Made by a program: the position numbers and the translations under genes
Notes under the pieces: model-generated
Databases searched by the model: none
Told to the model about the DNA's origin: nothing
Seen by the model: only the letters and a program-made list of their open reading frames with translations
Part shown: positions 1 through 13,000 of the stretch, piece after piece
Layout of the letters: each line of letters starts with the position of its first letter
Position numbering within the stretch: position 1 is the stretch's first letter
Source: Hyaloscypha bicolor E
Lineage: Eukaryota > Ascomycota > Leotiomycetes > Helotiales > Hyaloscyphaceae
Assembly: GCF_002865645.1 (NCBI RefSeq)
Contig: NW_020194512.1
Span: 3,017,183 to 3,081,182 of the forward strand
Direction of reading: 5' to 3'
Length of the DNA: 64,000 nucleotides

Positions 1-3000
1 TAAAGTATAAATAGTATATATAAAAAGTACTAGACTATTTATATTTTGCCGGCCTTTAAGTAAATATTAAGAAATCAGAATTTAAAGTTATATATATAAA
101 GTATTTAGGCTTTATTATCTCTATATCTAATATTAAAATAGATTTCAATAAAGTTAAAGTAATATATAACTAGTAATCCCTAAAGATACTTAAGGATATA
201 TAGTTCTTTCTTAGTTTCTATAACTTTTATAAATACTTTATTAGAGAGTACGGACAAATTACTAGATCTCTTACCTTATTTATAAAAAAGAATATTTCCT
301 TTAAGTAATTCGAGTAATATTAAAAGGCTTTTATTTGCCTAAAGAAAGCTATAATTTCTATTCCGGTTCTATAATACTATAATTCAGATCTGCCTATAAT
401 AGTAGAAATAGATATATTTAAAGAAGTAGTTACTAGCCTATTCTTTTAATAAGACTCAGAAATAGGCCTTTAGTATTCTATAGCTTATTTTTCCAAAACT
501 ATACTTCCGGTAGAACTTAATTATAATATATATAATAAGGAGATACTAGCTATAGTATAAGTACTAGAGGAATAGAGAGCTGAGCTAAAAGGCTTTTAGG
601 AAGCTCTTTTTAAAGTCTATTCTAATTACCGTACCTTAAAGTACTTTATAACTACTAAAAAGCTCTCTTCTTAATAAGCTAGATAGGCTAAGCTCTTATT
701 CTGCTATTACTTTAAGCTTATATATTATTCTGGAAAATCAAATAAGTAAGTAGATACTTTATTATAAAGATAAGATAAAGTAAATATTTAGGGCCAGATT
801 AAGAAGAAGCTATAAACTTAAGTACTTCTTCCTAAAAATAAGATTAATCCGGAGATTATCTATAATTTATAGCTTATAGTAATACTTTATAAAGTCGGCT
901 TACTTAATTCGGAATTCGGCCCTAAAAACCAAATATATACTAAAGACTTTTCGGAGGAGAATATTCTTATTAGAGGTATAATTTCCTTAAAAGAAGATAT
1001 TTTCTTAGAAGCTTTATTAGTAGACTTTACTATAATAGCCCTTATAGAAGTACTATTAGAAGCTCTTGCCGAGTATAGTAGTTTATAACTTGTAAATAAG
1101 ATTCTATAGAATAATTATATATTACCGGATCTAGAGAAGCTATATATAATAGCTTAAGCTAAAAGTAATATCTGGATACTATAAAACAGCTTTCTTTTAT
1201 ACTATAAGAAACTTTATATTATAAAGAACGAAATACCTCCCGGACTATTTTTATAAACTACCCTAATCTATAAAGTATATAATAAACCTCTTTCTAGATA
1301 TCTTAGATATATAAAGCTTTATTAGCTACTAAAGAAATAATATTACTAGCTATTTATAGGTAAGAATATTAATTAATATTATAGTAATTACTATACTTAT
1401 AGGAGATTATATATATCTAGAAATAAGAAGCCTAATTTACTTTATTCTTTTCTAGTTTCTAATTACCTCTAATAATATATTATTATAAACTTTAAAAGCT
1501 ATTTAAAAAGCAAATCAGGCTATAATATAGTTATTATATTCGTGAATTACTTGTCTAAATATCTAATTATAATTCTAGTATAAGATATAATTATAGCTAA
1601 ATAGCTAGTACTTCTGTTTTTATTTTATATAGTATACTAAATAGATATTTCAGAAATAATTATATTAGATTAGAAACCCTAATTTATATCCGATTTTTAA
1701 AGCGAATTTTATACGAGAATTAATATAAAGCTTAAGCTCTTTATAGCTAATTACCCCTAAACGGATAGATAAATAAAGATTATTAATTAGTACTTTAATT
1801 AGAAATTATATCTATATATTAATTATTACTAGAATAACTAGAATAAATAAATTACTATAATTAATTATTAATAAGCCTTCCTTTAGTATAAAACTATTAG
1901 CTAGTTCCCGTTTATAACTAAAAAGGGCTATAAGCCTTGTATTTCTCTAAATTAGAACTTCTCTATTAAAGCTAACTTACCTAAAGAGAAGCTAAATAGA
2001 AATAAAGCTAAAGTATTAGTAAATTAATTATATAAATTATAGTAATTTGCCTAAGGTAATATAGAGCAAGTATAAGAATAATATATAGTATAAGCTAATA
2101 AATACTGCCGTCCAATTAATTTTAAAGTCGGAAACAAGATATAGGTTACTATAAAGTACTAGAAATCCGATTATTTAAGCCGGAAGCTAGGGAACTAGAT
2201 AGAAGGCCTATTTAAGATTCTAGAATAGTATAGCTATTTATTCTTTCTAAAACTACTAGAAATTATAAAGATATATCTAGTTTTTTATATAGAGAAGCTA
2301 TAAAAAGACCTCTAGAATTCTTTACTAAATTAAGTAAATCCGGAGCCACCTCTATTAATACTAGAGGATAGTAAATAAGAATATAGTATTAAGCGGATTA
2401 TTATAGTTAAGCTAGTAAGAAATAAGCTAAAGTATAGAATTTATTAGGTTAGTTAGAATAAGGATCTAGTATAGTATCTAGTTTTAATATTAAATAATAG
2501 CTTTCTGGTTTTATAGAATTTCTATAATAATAATATTAATATATTAGAACCTTTATAAAACCTATAATATTAGCTAGACTATATAAAAAATAATACTTAT
2601 TCAGAATTATACGGAAATAATAATAAACCCTTCTAAGTTATATAGTAAAGGTACTAGCCTTTTATATATAATATCTATATTCGAGATATTAGTTTACTTT
2701 AGAAAAGAAAATAATATGAAATTAGATAGATTAATAGCTTTTATAAAGCTCGGGAATAAGCTTATTCTAAAGAGGGAAGTAATATTATAATTTAGCTTTT
2801 AATCTTATTAGCTAATATAGTTAGCTAATATTATTGCCTATATTCCGTTGCCTATATCTTATTATCTTCTAGATATATATAATGCGGCCGCCTTGCTAGG
2901 GAAGTAGACTTGAAATATACTAGAGATATTTAAAAGGCTAAGTTCTTTTGGAACTAGTATATTATAGAGTATATATATTCCCTTATAGCCTTCTATATTC

Positions 3001-3085
3001 TAGTTTTTCCTTCCTTAGCTTTAAATCGTTTTTATAAGAGACCTTTTACCTTGCTTTCCAAGCCCTAAATACTATACCCGTAATA
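1..3085 (+). mobile_element. RIP-degraded Ty3/gypsy LTR retrotransposon, 3' part (copy 1)
   Basis: The element enters from outside the window. On the + strand, positions ~80-250 read as the end of a gypsy reverse transcriptase (KYLGFIIS, then LKDI.FFLSFYNFY). RNase H follows at ~380-770 (EID, YSDHRTLKYF, Y.GKSNKQVDTL). Integrase lies at ~1090-1800 (NYLSKYLIIIP, LDRNPNFISDF). A stretch at ~2100-2330 is placed where a GPY/chromo-like tail would sit. Many codons that should be CAA/CAG/CGA are TAA/TAG/TGA, which is seen directly and is diagnostic of RIP. The 3' LTR is at about 2782-3085, because the same ~300 bp recurs twice further on in inverted orientation. Dead as a gene. It belongs to the same family as the copy at 9,726-16,513. 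Confidence 0.85.
2782..3085 (+). repeat. 3' LTR of gypsy copy 1
   Basis: This ~304-bp sequence is repeated in reverse complement at 9,726-10,056 and 16,210-16,513. Shared landmarks include CCTTGCTTTCCAAGCCCTAA near the 3' end and TTTAGCTTTTAAT near the 5' end. The end reads CCCGTAATA where an intact element would probably end in CA. Boundaries were judged by eye and are good to a few bases. Confidence 0.75.
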
Positions 3086-3381
3086 CTTATTCTAATATAT
3101 TTTAGTATTAGATTAAGCTATTATAGTATTTATATATTATTATTTCTCTTTATTATAAATATATTTTTATTTTAAAATACTAGAATTATAGATTCTAAAG
3201 CTAATACTTATTTTAATATATTTTAATATTAAATTAAGCTATTATAATATTTCTTTATTATAAGTTTTCTATAATTTAATAATATTAAATATATATACTA
3301 ATTATATTTATAAAGTCTTTTTATTTTCTTATTATTAAATAAAATTCAAGTTCTTTTTATAATACTAATTTATTATATATC
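3086..3381. other. AT-rich spacer with a short direct duplication
   Basis: No coding signal. A ~50-bp segment at ~3086-3136 (AATACTTATTCTAATATATT...) is repeated at ~3204-3255 with transition differences. No element ends were recognised apart from the neighbouring LTRs. Confidence 0.4.
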
Positions 3382-3661
3382 GGTTTACTAGTAATATATA
3401 ATACTATTATATAGTTATAAAATACTATTTATATAAGATTAGTGAAATTATTATTTAAAAGTAAGAATTATAGTATTATAATATTAATATATAATTTCTA
3501 AATCTGCTAAGTCTAATAGAAATTAGCTACCGGTCGAGTTACTTATAAAATATAAGGTTATATAACTATATCTTATATTCTATATCCCGTTACTTATATT
3601 TCATTACTTATATCCCGAGTTCCGTAATTATATATATAATTCTCAAAGAAATAGCTATATT
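3382..3661 (-). repeat. Copia LTR, left (3' LTR of the - strand element)
   Basis: Starts at GGTTTACTAGTAATATATA and ends at AGAAATAGCTATAT, matching 9480-9726. It is ~33 bp longer than the right copy because of an extra repeat of the TTACTTATATCCCG-type motif near 3590-3625, so the two LTRs have diverged by an indel as well as by transitions. Confidence 0.7.
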
Positions 3662-6600
3662 AATATTAGAATCTTTCTAAAAATACAAAAAATAGTACTT
3701 TCCTCTAATTATATATAAATTCTTCTAATTCGGCCTAGTATTAGATTTCCCAAATATTTTATATATTTATATTACTTTTTAAGGTTTTAGTTATATATTA
3801 AAGGATATAGCCTTTTATATATAACTTCCCTTCTTATAATATTCTTCTATTTTATATATCTATTTCTTTTTATCTTATATATCTATTTCCTGTTCTATTT
3901 ATATTCGACCTATTTCTCTATATCTAATTATATTATATTTATATTAATTAGATACTTAAAGGTATTTAATAATTTCAATTTCGTTATAGAATTATTAGAA
4001 TTTGATTCTCTTTTAATTCATTTGATTTCTATAATCTCTCATTATTTATATATCTAATAAAGGTATATTATATTAATTATTAGATATTTCTTTCGAATAG
4101 TATTTAATTTAATAAAATATTCGTATAATAACTTCGAATTTATATAAATAACTAGTAAGAGTTCTATTTCTAGTATTCTATTAATTATTAATTTAATAGA
4201 AGCGCCTATATTAAAACTATAAACTATACTATAAAGTTCTGAAGCTAGAATACTTCTAGTAATTCTTTTATACTTAATAGAGAACTAGTAGATAATATTA
4301 GTATATCTAATTTTATTTATTAGAACTAGAATATATTTAATTTAATTTAAAAGATCTCGATTATTTATAAATAAAATATCTATAAAAATAACTAAATATA
4401 AGAACTTTTTTACTAGCTTTATAAATTTCAATCTTCTAATAATATTCTTAATTTGCTATTAAATATACTTATTAAATACCTTAATATTAGTTTCCGAAAA
4501 TTTAATAGCTTAAGTAGTAATTAATAGATTATATAAAGCTTCTAGTTAATAAACTAATATAATATATACTTTTCTAATATATTAGATAATATATTAATTC
4601 TTAATAAAGAAATATTAATATATAATACCTCTATTATTTATAATAGTAATATTCTTAATTAATATAGTTTAGAGGTTTTTATACTAGTATTTCTATATAA
4701 GAGTAATTCTAGTAGTTTCTATATAAGTAATACTTTTATTAAACTTAAAATTATTATTAAAAGTAAGGTATTTATATTTCTTAGCTAAGAACTTAGCTTT
4801 ATAGAACTTTAGTTATTCTGCCTTTATAAAATCCTTATTTCTAATAAATAAGGTATTATTAGTTTAAAGGCTAATAATTTCGAATAGTTACTTGCTATAA
4901 AAAATGCAAGGGTTATAAATTAACTATTTTATAAAGAGCTTATTAATATAATAGAAATAGTAAGTCTTAAACTAATAGTTTTCAGTTTCCGGTATATTAT
5001 ATAATAGTTTTATAACCTTTAGAACCGAATTATTATTCAGATTTAGCTATCTAATAGGCTTATAAAATGAGTTAATATAGAAATTATAATTAAATAAGAT
5101 TATTAATTAAATATAAGCTTATAATATATCCTATAAATATAGCTTTATAGTTCCTATAGTTATAATAGTAATATAGAGAATAATTCTCTAGCTAATATAT
5201 TAGATAGTTAGTAATTATATTAATACTATATATTTCTTACTATTATTATAAGCTTAAATAACTAGTCTCGATTTCTTAAGTTCTCTCTTTATATTTTTAT
5301 TCTTAATCTCATTAATAAACCGGTAATTAAAAATATATATCTTTTTTAGTATCTAAGATCTGGAAATAACCTTAAATATATTTTTTTCTAGAAAGCTAGT
5401 AATTTTAACTTAATAAGAGTTCTTATATAGGTTATTATCCTATAGAAATACTATAATATTAGGGTTTTTATAAGAGTATCTTTTATTATACTTTAGTAAA
5501 ATAGCAGAAATAATAGAAGAAATTGTACTCGTATTATCTTTAGCCTTATTATAGAGTTCGGAAACAAGTTCAGGTTCGGAACTATTAATATTAATTTTAA
5601 TATTTCTCTTATAAAAGGGCTTTATAGAAGTTAAATATAAAATAGTATTATTATATAGTAAAGCTAGTATATAAGACTTCCTGTCTATTATTATAAGCTT
5701 ATATAGCCTATTCTAACTACTAAATTAACTAGTATTTCCTTTATACTATATGAGAATATCCGAATTTAGGGGAAGTTTATAGATATTAGTAGTACTAGAA
5801 CTATTTCGGGTATTTAAAGTATTTGTAATTTAATATTTAGTTCGAAACTTCTGAATTTCTGCTATTATTTTTTTAAGTATTACTAATTACTATAATATAG
5901 TTAGTAATAGGGTATTATATTTAGTTATTCGAAATAAAGTACTATAAACCAAGAGAATTAAAATAATACTATTAGGTTTTATAGAGTTATTAATAGCTTT
6001 AAAAGCTATTTAAAGTATAGTATCTTTATTAATTCTATTAATTTTAACTATAATAATAAGATAAATATATTAAATCGGGCTATAATAGTATTCTATAATT
6101 CTAACGGAATTATAAGCTTTTATAAGAATAATTTTAACCTTAGTATCTATAGTATTTATAAGTTAAGTAAACTTCTTACTAGTAAACTACTTTCTAGTAT
6201 CTACTATAATCTAATTAGAAGGGCCTAAATAGGTATTAATCTAATACTACTTTAGGGTATTTCAAGTATATAAGATACTAATATTCTATAGCTATTAGCC
6301 GGCTTAATATTAGATACTTTTATTAATAATATAGAATATAAGCTTACCGGAAATATAGAAAACATTAATAATAATAGAATAGTTAAAACTAATATTATTT
6401 CTCAGGTTAAACTTGAATTATTCTAGTAATTATTCGAATTTCTAGTATTACTTATAGTACTTTATAAAGTATTTAAGGGCTTCTATATTAATATTATAGC
6501 CTGCTTATTCTAATATATTTCGGAGCTTACTAACTAATAAATAACTAAAGTAATAATATAGATATTATAATTTGATATTTATAAGAAAACAGGAATTATA

Positions 6601-8872
6601 GGTAAAAAATTCGGAAATGAAGCTTTATAGTATAGTATTTCAAAACAGGAAAGAATATTTAAAACATTATATTATAGATATATAATATCCGGTAAAAGTA
6701 ATAAGATAGTTAGTAAAATTATTAAAATAGACTTCTAGCTTATTTATATTAGCTAAGTTAAATAAAAATAGAGTTTTTATAGATATAATATAGAATTATA
6801 TTTGCCTAATTAGTATTTTTACTATTATAAATCTAATACTAAACTAGATATTAATTTGACCTTTAATAGTTTTATTAAGTTTAATACTATTATTAGTCTG
6901 CTATAAAGCTTGGAATTAATTAGAACTAGTAATTAAAAATCTAAAAGCTCTAGTATTAATTATAATTTTATAAAAGTAACGGGTATTATATTTAGAAATA
7001 TTATTTATTATAAAGGTTTAGGTATTCTTTATAGCTAGTTCTATTAATAGTTTATTAGATTCCAAGATGTAGTTTTTACTTATTAATTAGTATATAAGAA
7101 AAAGGAAACTAAGGTTATTTATAAAGATATTAGCTATAGTTATTAGTATAATAGAAGTAACTAAAAGGCTTTTAACTAAAGTAAAATAGAAATCTAAATA
7201 CTATTTCTTTACTTTATTTATTAATACTAGAAGAGCCTTAAGAATACTATCTAAGTAGTTCTTTCTATTATTATTCTTATTACTTTCGTAATATTCTTTT
7301 CCTTTAATTTCGGCTACTAGTTATAAATAGCTACTACTAAACTCCTTATTAAATTAACGGGAGTTTAGAGCCTTAAATTAATAGAGGTTTCGGGTTCTGA
7401 ATTAAGTCTTTTTAGCCTCTTATTTCTTTAATATATATTTCTAGAAGTAGTATTCGGGTTTTCTATATATAAAATATAATTTATTCGAATAGTTATTATA
7501 ATTATAGAGCTTGTAATTATTCGAGTAACTATTTCGGAAGCTGTAATTATAACTGGAATTATATTAATAATTTCTGAATAGATAATTATTTAGCTATTTT
7601 CTTAAATAGTATTATTAATTAATAAAAAGAATCTTAATATTAATTTATTATTTCTTTTTATAGGTAGTAATAGATAATTAGAGCTTATTAATAAGTTAGC
7701 TAAGATTAGAAAAAGAATCCGAAACTATATATTAATATACTAATATACCTTAATAGAAAATAATAATCTTATTATATAGGAATTCGGTATTTTATAAGGC
7801 AGGTACTAGTCTGTATTATAATTTATATAGGTTATTAATTAGTAATTAGACAAGCTTAAATATTGTCTTTTCGGGATATTAAGCTATTATAATTACTATT
7901 ATAATAGTATTTTACTTATCTAAGTTTTAATATTAGAAACCAGAGCCTTTAAAGAAGCTATAAATATTTATATAGGCCTCTTTATATATATATTAAAAGA
8001 GCTAATTATTATAAAAGTAATTTTATACTAGTTCCTTTAATATAATTAGAAAAGCTTTTACTAATACCTCTTATAAAAGCTCTATATATTAGTAGATATT
8101 AAGGAAAATAATAAGCTTTTAATTGAAACTATTATTAGTTCTATTATATTTCTATATCTCAATATATATCTTTATTATTTCTCTAATTAGCTTTATAATA
8201 AAAGAATTATTTAAAAGGCTATTTGAGAATAATAAAAATAATAGAAGATTATTAGTTTTGGCTCTTTATAGTCCGGTATTAGTAGAAGTAATTATAGATA
8301 GTAAAGAAATATAAGTAATAATTGGTTTAATATATTAATTTCTTATAATATTATTATTTAAAGATATATATAATAAAGTAATAGGGCCTGCTTTAAGATC
8401 GTATCTAGTAGTAATAATATTATTAGTAGTTTAGATATATTATTCTTTTCTCTAAATAGTATTAATTAAGGATTATATAATAGTAAAGTAATTATAGTTA
8501 TATTTAATATAAATACTATTATATTATAAGATAGCTTATAATTAGTATAGTTTATATTAATCTAGTTAATTAAATATCTCGAGATTAAAGTTATTAAAAT
8601 TCTTTTTAAATAATTTCTAGAGGTTTTTATTAATTAACTTCTCTATCTTATACTAGAATATTCTAGTATTAAGGTAATCTAAGATTTCCTTATAATTAGA
8701 ACTAGCCAGATTAATACTATTCTTCTATTTCTTTATCTATTTATATCTATTTTATAGGTTTACTATTTTAAATCTTTAGAGCTAAGTTCTTCCTAGTATA
8801 TATATATAGTTCGAGGCAGGAGGGGTTCGAAAAAGAAGTAGTTTATAATAGATTTATAGAAAGGGTTTAATA

Positions 8873-9010
8873 GTAAAAGTATCTAGTTACCCAGATATCT
8901 AGTAGAGATACTAGATACCTGATTCAGATACCTGGTTTAGATACCAGATACCCGGTTTAGATACCTGGTTTAGATACTAGATACCCAGATATCTAGTAAA
9001 GATATTAAAA
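8873..9010. repeat. Minisatellite, GATACCTGGTTTA units
   Basis: Degenerate tandem array of a ~13-bp unit (GATACCTGGTTTA, with variants GATACCTGATTCA and GATACCCGGTTTA), bracketed by copies of AGATATCTAGTA. It lies inside the copia element next to its 5' LTR (- strand sense), in what would be the leader region. It keeps more G and C than its surroundings. Confidence 0.6.
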
Positions 9011-9479
9011 TAAATATTTCGCTCTTAAAAATTTTGTTTATAATAAGAAATTTAAAGAATAAAATATTATAATTCCGGGAGAGTCTAAAGCTTAAAGGGC
9101 TCGATTTAATAGTAAAATCGAAATTGCAATTAAAGAGCTTTAAGAATATATATAGAATATATATTCCGGAAAGAGAGTCCTATAAATATAGGTATTATAT
9201 AAGTAGAAAAGATGGTTTCTAAGAAAGTAATCTTGGGGCTAAAAGAAATTAGTTTTAAAGAATAGTAGAAATTGAATAAATAAATAGTTAAATAGTTAAC
9301 TACTTATTAATTAGTAAGAACTAGAGTCTTTTTTTTTTAGGCTACCGGATGCTTTTTTATAAAGTTAATAAGTAATTTCCTTTTTTAATATAGCTAGATT
9401 AATATTACTAAGGGCTACCGGATACCTCTTTTAATATAATTATTCTATTTCTAATCTATAAGTACTAACTAATTAGTAT

Positions 9480-9726
9480 TAGTTTACTAGTAATATATAG
9501 TACTATTATATAATTATAGAATACTATTTATATAAGGTTAGTAAAATTATTATTTAGAAATAAGAATTATAGTATTATAGTATTAATATATAATCCCTAA
9601 ATCTATTAAGTCTAATAGGAACTAGTTATTAGTCGAGTTATCTATAAGATATAAGGTTATATAACTATATCTCGTATTCTATATCCCGTAATTATATATA
9701 TAATTCCCGAAGAAATAGTTATACTT
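9480..9726 (-). repeat. Copia LTR, right (5' LTR of the - strand element)
   Basis: Direct repeat of 3382-3661. It ends at about 9726, exactly where the gypsy LTR begins. Confidence 0.7.
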
Positions 9727-10056
9727 ATTATAGGTATAGTATTTAGGGCTTGGAAAGCAAGGTAGAAAGTCCCTTATAAAGACGATTCAAAGCTAAGGAA
9801 GGGAAAACTAGAATATAGGAGGCTATAAGGGAGTATATATATTCTATAATATACTAGTCCCAAAGGGGCTTAGTTTTCTAAATATCTCTAGTATATTTCA
9901 AGTCTATTTTTCTAGTAAGGCAGCCGTATTATATATATCTAGAAAGTAATAGGATATAGGTAACGGGATATAAGTAATAGAATATAAGTAACGGAATATA
10001 GGCAATAATATTAGCTAACTATATTAGCTAACGAGATTAAAAGCTAAATTATAATA
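9726..10056 (-). repeat. Gypsy copy 2, 3' LTR
   Basis: Inverted relative to the LTR at 2782-3085 and in the same orientation as 16,210-16,513. The inner end includes extra tandem GGATATAAGTAACG-type repeats (~9955-10010) compared with the other copies. Confidence 0.75.
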
Positions 10057-13000
10057 TTATTTCCTTCTTTGGAATAAGCTCGTTCTCGAGCTTTATAAAA
10101 GCTATTAATTTATCTAATTTTGTATTATTTTCCTTTCTAAAGTAAACTAGTATTTCGGATATAGATATTATATATAAAAGGCCGGCGCCTTTACTATATA
10201 ACTTAAGAGAGTTTATTATTATTTCCGTATAATTCTAGACAAATATTATTTTTTATATAATTTAGCTAATATTATAGGTTTTATAAAGGTTCTAGTATAT
10301 TAATATTATTATTATAGAAACTCTATAAAACCAGGAGGCTATTACTTAATACTAAAGCTAGATATTATACTAGATTCTTATTCTAACTAATCTAATAAAT
10401 TCTATACTTTAGCTTATTTCTTACTAGCTTAACTATAATAATTTACTTAATATTATACTCTTATTTACTATTCTCTAGTATTAATAGAGATAGCTCCAGG
10501 TTTATTTAATCTGGCAGAGAATTCTGGGAATCTTTTTATAGCTTCTCTATATAAAAAACTAGATATATCTTTATAGTTTCTGGCAGTTTTAGAAAAAATA
10601 AATAGCTATACTATTCTAGAATTTCAAACGGGCCTTCTATCTAGTTCTCTAGCTTCTAGCTCGGATAATCGGATTTCTAGTACTTTATAGTAACTTATAT
10701 CTTATCTCCGACTTTGAAATTAATTAGATAGTAGTATTTATTAGCTTATATTATATATTATTCTTATACTTGCTCTATATTATTTTAGGCAAGTTACTAT
10801 AATTTATATAATTAATTTACTAATACTTTAGCTTTATTTCTATTTAGCTTTTTTTTAGATAAGTTAGCTTTAATAAAGAAGTTCTAGTTCAGAGAAATAT
10901 AAGGCTTATAGCCCTTTTTAGTTATAAACGGGAACTAGCTAATAGTTTTATACTAAAGAAAGGCTTATTAATAATTAATTATAGTAATCTATTTATTCTA
11001 GTTATTCTAGTAATAGTTAATATATAGATATAATTTCTAATTAAAGTACTAATTAATAATCTCCGTTTATTCGTCTATTTAAAGGTAATTAGCTATAGAG
11101 AGCTTAAGCTTTATATTAATTCTTATATAGAATTTGCTTTAAAAATCGGATATAAATTAGGGTTTCTAATCTAATATAATTATTTCTGGAATACTTATTT
11201 AGTATATTATATAAAGTAAAAATAGAGGTACTAGCTACTTGGCTATAATTATATCTTATACTAGAATTATAATTAGATATTTAGACAAGTAATTTACGAA
11301 TATAATAATTATATTATAGCCCGATTTACTTTCTGGATAGCTTTTAAAATTTATAGTAATATATTACTAGAAGTAATTAGAAACTAGAAAAAGATAAAAT
11401 AAACTAGACTTCTTATTTCTAGATATATGCGATTTCCTATAAGTATAGTAATTACTATAATATTAATTAATATTCTTGCCTATAAATAGCTAATAATATT
11501 GCTTTTTTAGGAGCTAATAGAACTTTATATATCTAGAATATCTAGAAAAGGATTTATTATATACTTTATAAATTAGAATAGTCTATAAAAGTAGTTTGGA
11601 AGTTATTTTATTTTTTATAATATAGAGTTTTCTATAGTATAAAAGAAGGCTGTCTTATAGTATTTAGATATTACTTTTAGCTTAGGCTATTATATATAGC
11701 TTTTTTAGATCTAGTAATATATAATTATCTTATAGAATCTTATTTATAAGTTATAAACTACTATACTTGGCAGAAGCTTCTAATAGTACTTTTATAGAGG
11801 CTACTATAATAAAGTCTACTAGTAAAGCTTCTAAGAAAATACTTTCTTTTAGGGAAATTATATCTCTAATAGGGATATTTTTCTCTAGAAAGTCTTTAGT
11901 ATATACTTGGTTTTCAGAACCGAATTCCGGATTAAGTAAGCTAATCTTATAGAATATTACTATAAGCTATAAGTTATAAATAATCTTTAGATTAATTTTA
12001 TTTTTAGGGAAAAGTATTTGAGTTTATAGCTTTTTCTTAATCTGGCTCTAAGTATCTATTTCGTCTTATTTTTATAATAAAGTATCTACTTACTTATTTA
12101 ATTTTCCAGAATAATATATAAGCTTAAAATAATAGTAGAATAAGAGTTTAGTCTATCTAGCTTATTAAAAAGAAAGCTTCTTAGTAATTATAAAATACTT
12201 TAAGGTATAGTAATTAGAATAGATCTTAAAGAAAGCTTTTTAAAGGCCCTTTAGCTTAGCTCTTTATTCCTCTAGTACTTATACTATAGCTAGTATTTCT
12301 TTATTATATATATTATAATTAAGCTTTACTAGAAATATAGTTTTGGAAAAATAAGCTATAAAATACTAAAGGCCTATTTCTAGATCTTATTAAAAAAGTA
12401 GACTAGTAATTACTTCTTTAGATATATTTATTTCTATTATTATAAGTAGATCTAAATTATAATATTATAGAACCGGAATAGAAATTATAGCTTTTTTTAG
12501 ATAAGTAAAAGCCTCTTAATATTACTTGAACTACTTAAAGGAAATATTCTTTTTTATAAATAAAGTAAGAGATCTAGTAATTCGTCTATATTTTCTAATA
12601 AAGTATTTATAAAAGTTATAGAAGCTAAGAAAGAATTATATATTTTTAAATATCTTTAGGAATTACTAGTTATATATTATTTCAACTTTATTAGAATCTA
12701 CTTTAATATTAGATATAGAAATAATAAAGCCTAAATACTTTATATATATAACTTTAAATTCGGATTTCTTAATATTTATTTAAAGGCTAATAAGATATAA
12801 GCGGTCTAGTACTTTTCATATATACTATTTATACTTTACTAGATTCTTTAAGTAAATAAGAATATTATTAAAATATACTATATAAAAGTTATCTAGATAT
12901 TTAAAAAATATATTATTTATATAATATTAATATATAGCCGGGCTATTTATAAGGCTTTTCTAGAAAATATTATATTTATATATTTTATAGTAGGTATGAA

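Larger units (their letters stand above)
3382..9726 (-). mobile_element. RIP-degraded Ty1/copia LTR retrotransposon
   Basis: Direct repeats at 3382-3661 and 9480-9726 flank a ~5.8 kb interior that reads on the - strand. The reverse complement of ~5040-5330 gives a copia-type reverse transcriptase stretch: FNYRFINEIKNKN, then KKSRLVI.AYN, and YIYRIYYKLI where intact copies have the LYLRDITQAY-type motif. The gag/zinc-knuckle zone would lie at ~7400-8400, but the knuckle cysteines are lost. Frames are interrupted throughout by TAA/TAG. The right LTR abuts the LTR of the neighbouring gypsy copy at 9726, so the two were stacked head against tail or one inserted beside the other. RT identity is solid; other domain positions are inferred from the usual copia order. 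Confidence 0.8.

Noticed and set aside
8123..8314. 63-codon + strand frame
   Set aside because: Lies antisense to the copia element in AT-rich DNA; hydrophobic composition follows from base composition.
11767..11952. 61-codon + strand frame
   Set aside because: Antisense to the gypsy copy 2 pol region; chance frame.
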